Positions 32,939-38,500 of a DNA stretch of 64,000 bases are shown here, one piece after another (positions within the stretch are counted from its first letter, which is position 1; every line of letters begins with the position of its first letter). The position numbers and the translations under genes are program-made. The stretch lies in assembly GCA_022829145.1 (NCBI GenBank), contig CM040743.1:34761841-34825840 (forward strand). The letters are read 5' to 3'. Below the pieces are notes generated by a model. It had not been told where the DNA came from and made no database searches. It saw only the letters and a program-made list of their open reading frames with translations. Source of the DNA: Albula goreensis (Eukaryota > Chordata > Actinopteri > Albuliformes > Albulidae).

Positions 32939-35522
32939 CCATCCCCCTGTGGTCCTCTCTGATCGTTGTCACACACACACACACACACACACGCACGCAC
33001 GCATGCACGCACTGTCCGTCCCCCTGTGGTCCTCTCTGAATGCTGTCACACGCACACACACACACAGTCCATCCCCCTGTGGTCCTCTCTGATCGTTGTC
33101 ACACACACACATACGCACGCACGCACACACTGTCCGTCCCCCTGTGGTCCTCTCTGAATGCTGTCACACGCGCACACACACACACCTGTCTGTGCCCTGC
33201 TGCGCTCTCTGGACTGCTGATTTGGCTGCACTTCAGATCCAGTGCTGTCACTCCACACACCCGTCCGTCTGGGCGATCAGCGATCAGAGGCCCCTCTGAG
33301 GAGCAGTGTCAGGGGACAGCAGCCTTGATTTGCTGTAGGACAGGGTTATGCAGTTGCCAGGGAAACAAACCCGGGGCCCAAACACTACAATTCAGATCTT
33401 AGCGGGGCACTGCCAATGTATCCTGGGGCGAGGTTCCTGATGGGAATTTCTACAGTGATGTTTGGCTGCATAGATGGATAATTTGATAAACTCATGTTGC
33501 CCTTATATAACACGGTAACACAGTGCGATGGAGAACTGGCAAGTGAGCCTTCATTTGGATGAGAAAATGTTGAAGCAGTCAATTCTAAAAATAAAAATGA
33601 AGAATTAGTACATAGAGGAGGAGTACAGAGAACCTAGTTTCACGGTATAGCTATTGTCCTTATGCCAGTAGAAATTGTAGTGGGAGATAAATATTGCCAG
33701 ACCAAACATAATATGGAACGGTGTGAATGATCCTGTGGGAGAGTGCATTTTACCAGTTTACTCATGGCTGTCTGCATTCATTTCAAAAGATACTATACGT
33801 TTCTCAAGGCCTTCTGCTGTACAGCTTTTCTCAATGCCTTCCACCTTTCAAAACACGGTAACTAGCCTCCTCAATCAGCTGTTGTTTGTATAATAGAGTC
33901 CACAAAAGCGAGAAATTGGATTGCAATTTTGCTGTCAAGGATATGTTGTTTCCTGTTTGGTCAAACTAAGGCTGCTGGCCTTGAAAAGAAAAGAGTAAGA
34001 GAGAGGGGGGGGGATGGAAAAGAGCGGGAGGCATGGCCGTTGCAGCCATGAGGGCCGCGGAGGACATGTCCCCCGCACTTTTCTGGATCATCATCTAACC
34101 CAACCTACGCCCTCACAGCTGCCTTGCTAACGCACCATCTGCATTGGGATTCGAACCTGCAGCGCCGGGTCGAGGGTTTGGAAGCTAAAACTTGTTGTTC
34201 TTGTGAGGTCACCACCCGACTATTATTGAAGTCCAAGAGCTGCCAATATCTCTCAAATTAAATATCCTGTTTTCACATTTTAAACACACACTTCTGCTTA
34301 CTCGTTTTGCAAACCTGCAGTCTACCAATACATATTTACATACATTATAGGCCTATGTGAGTATAGTAATTTGGCAGCACTGTATTTGTCTCGGTGAACT
34401 GAGTGGTGAAATATGAAAATCTCACAATTTATCAGCGAACAGTAAGCTACTCACAGCTTCGTCCCCCCACTTTAAGAATGCTTGATATGCCCCTGGTGGA
34501 AGGTCAGGGATAAACAGAGCTTTTATTTGAGTTGTCGGATTGAGGGTGCACCTAACCACCTGGCCAGGATTGTTCTCACATCACTCTTGAAACAGTGCAA
34601 AGCGTCGCCATAATGACAGAGCAAATATGTGAACTTTTACTAAAAGTTGGTACAACTCATAAAAAATTTAATTTGGCAGGCCCTTTCTTTAAAAAAAAAT
34701 CTATATTTACTGTCCAGCCTGTCAGATCTCAAGTGGGAGCCACTTTTCTGGAACCAAAGTAGGCCATCAAAAGGACAAAGCCACCCAGAGCCAAAGCCTG
34801 TGATCCACTGATCTGTATGTTATTCGGGTGGCTGAGGGCATTCACAGGGTGGCTATAAGCCAACAAGTGATTAACAAGAAGAATGTGATTCATGCTGGAT
34901 TACACTGGACTTAAGGGTAAATCGGTCTTTAAACATGATTTCTCAATGTACATTATGATGATTATAGATGACAGTACCTTTTAGTGAAATATATAAGAAT
35001 GGCAATGTTTCTATATTCGATTTTCTACCCTTGCATAGATAACTAAAAGGTAAATCATGGGTTCTACTTTTTTTAGTTTGAAGGGGTGCCAAGACCGCTG
35101 GGAGTGCTTTGGTCTGTCCAGCAATTGAAAGACATATTTCCTCACTGTCTCTTTTTTCTCTCTCTCTCTGTCTCTCGTGCTCATGCCAGTCGGTGTTCCG
35201 CAGCTCCCCGCTGCTGGGCTGCTTCCTGTTCGGCCTGCCCCTGGGTATCATCAGCCTCATGTGCTACGGCATCTGCACCGCCGAGTCCGACGACGGTGTC
35301 GAGGAGGCGGAGGTCCTCAAGACGGAGGAGCTCGCTGAGAACCGGGTCAATGAGGAGGAGGAGGAGGGTGTCAATGAAGGGTGGAGAGGGGGTACAGAGC
35401 TTCAGGGCTCTGGGGGGGAAGAAGAAGAAGAAGAGGAGGAGGAGGAGGAAGAGGAGGAAGGGGAAGAAGAGGGAGAGCAGCAGCATGAAGAGAAGAGCTC
35501 ACTGGACAAGAAAGTCGATTAA
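1887..35522 (+). CDS. TMX3: TMX3, thioredoxin-related transmembrane protein 3 (protein disulfide-isomerase family), 16 exons
   Basis: A type I membrane protein of the ER that catalyses thiol-disulfide exchange in the lumen. Coding exons: 1887-1920, 2187-2241, 3244-3283, 3850-3973, 6968-7013, 10465-10545, 12519-12618, 12954-13031, 15426-15492, 22980-23078, 25610-25667, 25960-26013, 28439-28495, 30784-30913, 32071-32139, 35190-35522. All have AG/GT borders and join in frame to 1425 nt (474 residues; the human protein is slightly shorter at about 454). Visible parts: signal peptide of about 1-24; thioredoxin domain with W48-C49-G-Y-C52 and cis-Pro in the GYPT motif at about 94-97; redox-inactive thioredoxin-like regions of about 128-350; membrane span of about 372-394; Glu-rich tail; KKVD at 471-474. 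The start ATG has A at -3 and G at +4. The family call rests on near-continuous match to TMX3 landmarks ([42 protein letters not shown]). Oddities: CGYC instead of the usual CGHC, and an unusually long poly-Glu tail. An unrelated gene lies inside intron 9 on the other strand. Confidence 0.97.
1921..2186 (+). other. TMX3: TMX3 intron 1
   Basis: 266 bases from donor GTAATA to acceptor TATTTTCAG. Nothing else seen. Confidence 0.85.
2187..2241 (+). CDS. TMX3: TMX3 exon 2 (rest of signal peptide, mature N terminus)
   Basis: Encodes [18 protein letters not shown]. The hydrophobic LLNIGLLLA forms the signal core, and VEDLD begins the mature protein as in other TMX3 proteins. Flanked by TTTCAG and GTAAGT. 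Confidence 0.93.
2242..3243 (+). other. TMX3: TMX3 intron 2 with a poly-A run and a dispersed repeat
   Basis: 1002 bases. Holds a run of about 20 A near 2528 and an interspersed repeat at about 2772-3010 (listed separately). No other gene seen. Confidence 0.8.
2772..3010 (+). repeat. Interspersed repeat of the 'GGCCATTC(C/G)GCCCAA' type
   Basis: The segment contains ATAAGTACATATGATGACA, GGCCATTCCGCCCAA, CTCTGCCTCAACCACATAACT and TTATTCCAAGTATTGACAA in order. This matches my recollection of a dispersed repeat that is common in several non-teleost and early-branching ray-finned fish genomes. Family name and ends are not certain. Confidence 0.55.
3244..3283 (+). CDS. TMX3: TMX3 exon 3
   Basis: Encodes (T)[13 protein letters not shown], the first strand of the thioredoxin fold leading into the active site. 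Acceptor GGTGCAG, donor GTAAGT. Ends in phase 0. Confidence 0.95.
3341..3479. mobile_element. Fold-back MITE (about 139 bp, nearly full-length palindrome) in TMX3 intron 3
   Basis: The left arm begins GATGCGTTCCAATAC and continues through CTCATCTCCTCCATTCGTCTCC in pieces. The right arm ends GTATTGGAACGCACC and carries the reverse complements GGAGACGAATGGAGGAGAT and GGAGATGA. The arms are separated by only about 35 bases. This is typical of a small non-autonomous DNA transposon. No clear target-site duplication was found, so the superfamily is left open. Confidence 0.8.
3850..3973 (+). CDS. TMX3: TMX3 exon 4 (active-site exon)
   Basis: Encodes [20 protein letters not shown] through [12 protein letters not shown], with the redox motif C49-G-Y-C52. 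The usual TMX3/PDI motif is C-G-H-C, so tyrosine replaces histidine here. Acceptor TGTTGCAG, donor GTAAGT. Confidence 0.97.
3974..6967 (+). other. TMX3: TMX3 intron 4
   Basis: 2994 bases. Holds a CTCF-like motif near 4627-4649, a possible degenerate tRNA-SINE head at about 5505-5600 (AGTGGGAAAGGAGCAGGCTTG) and a CpG-containing non-repetitive block at about 5650-5930. Another box-B-like string (GGGTTTGATCCGAG) lies near 6370. No exon seen. Confidence 0.7.
4627..4649 (-). promoter_or_regulatory. CTCF-like motif
   Basis: On the - strand this reads TCACTGGCCAGCAGGGGTCA, close to the vertebrate CTCF core TGGCCACCAGGGGGCGC. Motif match only. Confidence 0.35.
6968..7013 (+). CDS. TMX3: TMX3 exon 5 (cis-proline exon)
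   Basis: Encodes [15 protein letters not shown]. The GYPTIK motif supplies the conserved cis-proline opposite the active site. Acceptor CTTCTAG, donor GTGAGT. Confidence 0.97.
7241..7310 (+). repeat. TG-rich microsatellite
   Basis: Interrupted TGTGTG/GTGCGC/TATGTA alternating purine-pyrimidine tract. Confidence 0.8.
7537..7747. mobile_element. Dispersed non-autonomous element, copy 1 (imperfect terminal inverted repeats)
   Basis: The left end reads TGTTAGCCATCCCTGTTCCTGG. The right end, reverse-complemented, reads GGGGTAGCTAAACCTGGTCCTGG, so the ends form an imperfect inverted repeat. The interior has the CAGGTGAGGTGATTGAATGG / TGATCAATTAAGTGCTGAG string found in common fish dispersed elements. 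Related fragments lie near 36340 and 48795. Ends are approximate. Confidence 0.55.
10173..10310 (+). mobile_element. tRNA-derived SINE copy
   Basis: Shows a pol III box B (GGTTTGAGTCC at 10209-10219) preceded by a degenerate box-A region. It is followed by the typical fish SINE body ATTGCTTCAG...AACTGTGTAAATGGATA...TGTGTAAG. It is truncated before the usual tail. Confidence 0.7.
10465..10545 (+). CDS. TMX3: TMX3 exon 6
   Basis: Encodes [20 protein letters not shown] and FANRVA, the end of the catalytic thioredoxin domain. Highly characteristic of TMX3. Acceptor CTTTCAG, donor GTAAGG. Confidence 0.97.
10546..12518 (+). other. TMX3: TMX3 intron 6
   Basis: 1973 bases, mostly unremarkable. A CTCF-like motif lies at 12343-12360. 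The stretch 11866-11945 contains a short imperfect inverted repeat (GTTCATTTAACACTGACAGTG versus CACTGTTAGTGTTAAAT). No exon seen. Confidence 0.65.
12343..12360 (+). promoter_or_regulatory. CTCF-like motif
   Basis: TGGCCACTAGGTGGTGCC is close to the vertebrate CTCF core (CCACTAGGTGGCGC). Motif match only. Confidence 0.4.
12519..12618 (+). CDS. TMX3: TMX3 exon 7
   Basis: Encodes [20 protein letters not shown] through GGESPLK, the start of the second, non-catalytic thioredoxin-like region. Acceptor CTCTCCAG, donor GTAAGC. Ends in phase 0. Confidence 0.97.
12619..12953 (+). other. TMX3: TMX3 intron 7
   Basis: 335 bases. Acceptor CATCCCGTAG. Nothing else seen. Confidence 0.85.
12954..13031 (+). 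CDS. TMX3: TMX3 exon 8
   Basis: Encodes [20 protein letters not shown] then EDILPK. 78 nt, phase 0 at both ends, so skipping it would keep the frame. Donor GTGAGT. Confidence 0.96.
13032..15425 (+). other. TMX3: TMX3 intron 8
   Basis: 2394 bases. Contains a GC-rich, CpG-bearing block at about 13600-13830 and a poly-T run at about 14068-14084. No exon seen. Confidence 0.65.
15426..15492 (+). CDS. TMX3: TMX3 exon 9
   Basis: Encodes [20 protein letters not shown] and YD. The [10 protein letters not shown] string is the cis-Pro-like strand of the second thioredoxin fold. Acceptor TGTTTCAG, donor GTAAGT. Confidence 0.96.
16964..17519 (-). CDS. Last coding exon of an unidentified gene nested in TMX3 intron 9 (antisense)
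   Basis: On the - strand an acceptor TTTTTTTTCCTCCCAAG precedes 17519. The frame then stays open for 184 codons to TGA (16966-16964). The protein text looks real: a polar, Pro/Ala-rich linker (from [10 protein letters not shown] to about DAGAGAV), then a folded-looking C-terminal part with [40 protein letters not shown] and [19 protein letters not shown] content is well above the surrounding intron, as for a coding exon. It joins in frame to the exon at 19000-19115. I do not recognise the family. A recent pseudogene is possible, but no stop or frameshift is visible. Confidence 0.65.
18472..18493 (+). repeat. Poly-T run
   Basis: About 20 consecutive T, within the intron between the two nested exons. 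Confidence 0.8.
19000..19115 (-). CDS. Upstream exon of the nested antisense gene
   Basis: On the - strand this begins after acceptor TGACCCCATTCCAG and ends at donor GTAAGT (18999-18994). The 116 nt encode [20 protein letters not shown] then [18 protein letters not shown] plus TT. The TT joins with the first base of the exon at 17519 to give Leu and continues the open frame without a stop. A further candidate exon end with donor GTAATA lies at 19215, which would leave a 99-base intron ending in the same phase, but its acceptor side is a GA repeat and is doubtful. The start of the gene was not found. Confidence 0.55.
19250..19345 (+). repeat. CT microsatellite
   Basis: Several blocks of CTCTCT interrupted by short spacers, immediately upstream (- strand sense) of the nested exon region. 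Confidence 0.9.
19490..19640 (-). mobile_element. tRNA-derived SINE copy, reversed
   Basis: The - strand shows box B GGTTTGATTCC (19589-19579) with the preceding AACCAAGACGTGGCA region and a following CAGATGGTGCTACTGTGCC...TGAGCA...GGTA-like body, as in other fish tRNA SINEs. Confidence 0.55.
21310..22260 (-). pseudogene. Tc1-like (Tc1/mariner) transposon relic
   Basis: Pieces of a Tc1-type transposase appear in the right order on the - strand. The N-terminal DNA-binding part has [20 protein letters not shown] followed by [11 protein letters not shown] (about 22237-22058). A middle piece is near 21880-21840 ([15 protein letters not shown]). The C-terminal part has [20 protein letters not shown] then LLKAKGE (about 21460-21365). 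Frameshifts and stops separate the parts, so the element is dead. Terminal inverted repeats were not located, so the ends are approximate. Confidence 0.9.
22980..23078 (+). CDS. TMX3: TMX3 exon 10
   Basis: Encodes [20 protein letters not shown] then [13 protein letters not shown]. The DGELSSWVN string is typical of TMX3. Acceptor TTTTTTCCAG, donor GTAGGG. Confidence 0.97.
23982..24390 (-). mobile_element. Dispersed fish repeat with 'GACACTCTTATCCAGAGTGAC' type end
   Basis: Begins ACATTACATTAGATTACAG...TTCAGCAGACACTCTTATCC, the reversed tail shared by many fish SINE/LINE-like elements. It is followed by a body containing GATGCAGTCTGAAGAAGTACG. The right end is approximate. Confidence 0.6.
25371..25390 (+). 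promoter_or_regulatory. CTCF-like motif
   Basis: TGCCACTAGAGGGTGTACTT matches the CCACTAGAGGGCGC form of the CTCF core except near the end. Motif match only. Confidence 0.35.
25610..25667 (+). CDS. TMX3: TMX3 exon 11
   Basis: Encodes [19 protein letters not shown], the first strand of the third thioredoxin-like region. Acceptor TTATCACAG, donor GTATAT. Confidence 0.96.
25668..25959 (+). other. TMX3: TMX3 intron 11
   Basis: 292 bases, acceptor CTCCCTCAG. Nothing else seen. Confidence 0.85.
25960..26013 (+). CDS. TMX3: TMX3 exon 12
   Basis: Encodes (R)[17 protein letters not shown]. 54 nt, a multiple of three. Donor GTAAGT. Confidence 0.96.
26680..27005 (+). repeat. CA/CATA-rich degenerate microsatellite
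   Basis: About 325 bases dominated by ACACAC, ACATAC and CATGCATG. Long open frames here (His/Thr-rich or Cys/Val-rich) are simple-sequence artefacts. Confidence 0.9.
27696..27750 (+). repeat. GA-rich microsatellite
   Basis: Blocks of GAGAGAGA interrupted by GGGA and GACA. Confidence 0.85.
28439..28495 (+). CDS. TMX3: TMX3 exon 13
   Basis: Encodes (R)[18 protein letters not shown], one of the most conserved TMX3 strings. Acceptor TTTCATAG, donor GTGAGT. Confidence 0.97.
28496..30783 (+). other. TMX3: TMX3 intron 13
   Basis: 2288 bases. Contains a purine-rich stretch (28670-28725) and a long TG/TGCG array (28931-29370). No exon seen in 29371-30783. Confidence 0.7.
28931..29370 (+). repeat. 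Long TG / TGCG alternating purine-pyrimidine array
   Basis: A pure TG run of about 44 bases begins at 28931. About 400 bases of GTGTGTGCG-rich sequence with few interruptions follow. Six-frame open frames of 120-220 codons here are repeat artefacts. Confidence 0.95.
30784..30913 (+). CDS. TMX3: TMX3 exon 14
   Basis: Encodes [20 protein letters not shown] through [10 protein letters not shown]. Contains the sequon N-T-S in VLNTSN, a possible N-glycosylation site. Acceptor CATCCCCAG, donor GTCAGT (weaker than the other donors). Ends in phase 0. Confidence 0.97.
30914..32070 (+). other. TMX3: TMX3 intron 14
   Basis: 1157 bases. Contains a short fish repeat tail at 31855-31912. No exon seen. 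A stop codon comes soon if the weak donor is read through. Confidence 0.75.
31855..31912 (+). repeat. SINE-type 3' tail fragment
   Basis: Reads CTAAGTCACTTTAGATAAGA then GCATCTGCT and AAATGTA, the widespread fish SINE/LINE tail. The head is missing. Confidence 0.7.
32071..32139 (+). CDS. TMX3: TMX3 exon 15
   Basis: Encodes [20 protein letters not shown] then TVM, the luminal stalk before the membrane span. 69 nt, phase 0 at both ends. Acceptor TTGACCAG, donor GTAAGT. Confidence 0.97.
32476..33225 (+). repeat. Composite minisatellite: unique 35-base core alternating with CA runs
   Basis: The core (C)TGTCCATCCCCCTGTGGTCC then TCTCTGATTGCTG starts at about 32547, 32619, 32685, 32771, 32827, 32935, 33013, 33066 and 33130. 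Each copy is separated by CACACA runs of variable length; the longest, about 32861-32935, is uninterrupted. Degenerate copies flank the array at about 32476 and 33186. The last four copies alternate between two core subtypes (ending ATCGTTGT and AATGCTGT), giving a two-unit higher-order repeat. The spacing is uneven and core plus spacer evolve together, so this is not a CRISPR array. Confidence 0.95.
34111..34433 (-). mobile_element. SINE-like dispersed repeat, copy 1
   Basis: Aligns along its length with 60191-60526. Shared strings include AAATATCCTRTTTTCACATTT-like sequence, AACACACACTTCTGCTT, TTTTGCAAACCTGC, ACATATTTACAT, CATTATAGGCCTAT and AATCTCACAATTTAT. A pol III box-B-like GGTTCGAATCCC is read on the - strand near 34156. 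Confidence 0.85.
35190..35522 (+). CDS. TMX3: TMX3 exon 16 (membrane span, acidic tail, ER retrieval signal, stop)
   Basis: Encodes [20 protein letters not shown] then [12 protein letters not shown]: the end of the luminal stalk and the membrane span (about 372-394). The cytosolic tail follows, with about 14 consecutive Glu at about 441-454, and ends LDKKVD before TAA at 35520-35522. KKVD fits the KKXX ER-retrieval rule; human TMX3 ends KKKD as I recall it. The poly-Glu run comes from a GAA/GAG repeat. Acceptor CATGCCAG. Confidence 0.97.
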   Translation, partial: SVFRSSPLLGCFLFGLPLGIISLMCYGICTAESDDGVEEAEVLKTEELAENRVNEEEEEGVNEGWRGGTELQGSGGEEEEEEEEEEEEEEGEEEGEQQHEEKSSLDKKVD

Positions 35523-38500
35523 CACTGATTGTTACTCTAAGTGGATTGAAGTACTTGAAGATATATCAATCTTCTTTTTTTAAAAAGAAAAAAACAAAAA
35601 TTTCTTAACCTCCACCACCAACCCCCTACCTACTAATGCATCCCTTCCAAAGACCCTTTCCCAGCTACAATTGTGTTGTTTTTTTATGTTATTTTTATAA
35701 ACATTTTTGTGTATGAAAAAGATATCAGCGTCAGAGCTCAAATGGCCGAGAGAGTTGTGACTGCTGTGGGTGATGATTGGCTAGAATGTATGACTTGACA
35801 TGGGGATACAGTTACACTATACAAGAGAGGTGTCATAGCCATGTGGAGTTAGTGGTTTGTACTGACCAGTGCATCTCATGAAAGTCTCCTGTGAATACAA
35901 TTTTTAACCAGAGGAGGCAAAGCAAGCTTTGGGTCGTACCATTGTTGACAGACCGCGGGGGTGTCAAGGTTTCATTCCACCTCCAACGGTCGTATCTTAT
36001 CGTCCCTTCCCTCCAAAGCTTCGCTTGCTCGTTTGTCAGATAGTTTCTGTGAAACGCGCTGTAATCTCTTGCTATGGAGAGATTGAGATTACCAAACCCT
36101 GGCTTTCACTCAGCCAATGAACTGCATTGCAGTGTGAAACCCAGCCATGCCTGCTGTTTCACCTGGACTTTGTCAGTTCCCACATGTTCTACTGCATTAT
36201 GGGTCTAGATCTCTCATGGGAACTACAAAAGAATGCACTGGGGAACCTAAAACAGTATTCATTGTATTGTTTGTTGTTGTTTTTTCTATTTGCTACATGG
36301 TTGTTCAACACTGTATTTCCACAAAGCGTCTCCTACGTCCGTGGTTGTCAGACTTGGTCCGGAGGGACCCCTGTTTGTGCTGGTTTTCATTCCAACCGCA
36401 ATTGCACCCCTTGCATTGTAACAAGCTGTTAATTGTCCTTAATTACACATTCTTAATGCATTCTGGGATGATTTACCCTCTTAAGCAACATAATGTCACA
36501 AATAGTTTTGCACGCCAAGAAGCATAAATGTTCCATATTCACATTCTATGACTTCTGATCAGTCAGAGAAACAAATGCTGTCATTGTATTGTGCTATCTT
36601 GGAAATAATTGCTTTGGAAAGGCAATTCAGATTTTTAATTGATTTGATTCTAGCTGAAAGGTGAATTGAGGGGTCTGAGCTGAAAATTGTGGAAACACCT
36701 TTCCCCAAAACAAAACTGTTTTTTTGATAAAAAAAAAAACTATTCAAATGAAAAAGCAAATGGCAACTAGCCAAACCTGCAGTGTTAAAAGAAAAATGAT
36801 GTTTGAGCATAACAAATACAATTTGGTTGTAACAAAAACCAGTATGTACAAGGGTGCCCCTGGATGCATTTTGAATATAACTATCATTATCCGTTTACAG
36901 GCTAAATGCAGCTATTGTATTCCCGTTAAAGTTCTAAGTTACTGTTCAATAAGACACTAAAGAAAATGTCTGTCTTCTGCTTTTCTCTCCTTTGCTTTTT
37001 CCTATTAAAATAATATTGTTATATAGTGCAAAGAAGAGACCTTCACTGCAGGATAAAGTTGGTTTTGCATGTTTATAGATATGTAGGGGTTGCAGCGTTG
37101 AACCAAGTATCTATGATGGTAATGAATGAAACTCAATTGAGTTAATTAACTGAGATAAAAATAAATTGAGCTGTTTCTACAGAACTGTTGCATAGTGCTA
37201 TATAACCTTGCACTAAATGTTGATAAATGTAAGCATTCTTTAGACTGCTCATTAGTAGCCTTTACAGTAACTACAATTTTTGTGTGAGCCACCGTTTTGG
37301 AGGACAGCATCCCTAGGATGTGGAGTCTTGGAACGCCACACCCAGTTAAACTTACTTTAAAAGCTTGATGGCAATCAGCAGTTTTGAACACTGTCCTTGT
37401 GAGAGTTTTCTATCTGAGTTGAAGTCTATTGCAGCAAACACTATCTGGTGTCACAAGACTGAGACTACTGTAAAGCAGGTCCCTGTAATGTTTAACCAGT
37501 CTGAATCTGCATTCAGCAATGCAACTAGCCACTGTCACCTTACATTCTCTTCCTAATGGGAATTGGAGGTACATTTTTGCATAGCAAGGAACTGGAATGC
37601 ATGGTGGTTAGGGAAGGGGGGTAACCCTGCCCCTAACTTGTGACTGTTACTGATTGTACCTCTCGTTTACTTCCCTCTTTGAATCCTCTCTGAAGATTTA
37701 GATTGTAACATGGAAAAAGTATGCATTAATTCTGAAAGACTTATTTACTTCAAAAGGCAAGTTTACTTTTCAAATTCAATCCCATCATGCAAATCTTGCA
37801 CCAGGAGGTCGGCTTCATTATAATCATTATTGAGCCCCACTGATCAACTTGTTGGCTTTGATTTGCATGGTGTTAATCCTTTTTAAAAGCGTTTTTATTT
37901 GAATTTTCTCACAGACGGTTAACGAATGTGAAAATAATCCATAGAGATGTGACCAAAAATAAATGAATTTAAAAAGAATGAAATTGGTTTTTTTGTATCC
38001 TTTTCATGAGTATTGCAAGGATTCTGTGATTCTGTGAATTCACCATTCGTTGTGTCTCTTGTGAGGAAAATAGATGTCCAAATGTGCTTAGTTTCTCTAG
38101 AAAAACCATCTGACAGAAGAATTAATGGAGGAAAATGAAACCGCGTATTGTCGAGGCTTCTTCCAGACACCTTTTCATGTCAAGGAAGCCTTTCTTCTTT
38201 CGTGGAGCCCTCATAAAGTAATTCATCGCTCATTTAACTCATTTAGAAGAATAAATGAACCCCACAGCCCGGCAAATGAGAAAGAATTGCTTGCCGCTCC
38301 AACAGACAAAGATGATTCTTTCCATGCTCACATCAGAAGAGGGAGTGATTGCTCACCAAACAGATGTCTGTTAAAGTATCCCAGTTCTAACTAACATGAA
38401 AGTCAAAGAAACATGTACTAATTTACAATGTCTTGTAAACCACACATTGATTTGTGTCATTTATGTATATAGAATAAAGCAACAATAACTCCATACCCAC
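35523..38500 (+). other. TMX3: TMX3 3' UTR and downstream flank (end not fixed)
   Basis: Non-coding sequence after the stop. Candidate polyadenylation hexamers are ATTAAA at 37004-37009 and AATAAA at 37160-37165 and 38473-38478. A dispersed element lies at 36340-36480. A GC-balanced, unique-looking block at 38120-38395 has no recognisable protein. The true transcript end cannot be decided from sequence alone. Confidence 0.5.
36340..36480. mobile_element. Dispersed non-autonomous element, copy 2 (fragment)
   Basis: Reads GTGGTTGTCAGACTTGGTCC, GGAGGGACCCCTG, GCTGGTTTTCATTCCAACCG and TTAATTGTCCTTAATTAC. This is the opposite orientation of the ends seen at 7537-7747. Confidence 0.55.

Larger units (their letters stand above)
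32140..35189 (+). other. TMX3: TMX3 intron 15
   Basis: 3050 bases. Contains the composite minisatellite (32476-33225) and a SINE-like repeat (34111-34433). The last stretch before exon 16 is a CT-rich tract that serves as the polypyrimidine tract. Confidence 0.75.

Noticed and set aside
32476-33225. Possible CRISPR-like array (regular core with spacers)
   Set aside because: The spacers are CA runs of variable length, not unique sequences, and the genome is eukaryotic.
32243-33402. Many overlapping open frames in the minisatellite of intron 15
   Set aside because: Repeat artefacts. The array lies inside a TMX3 intron with clear splice borders on each side.
35181-35486. Leu/Phe-rich antisense frame over TMX3 exon 16
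   Set aside because: Mirror image of the poly-Glu repeat.
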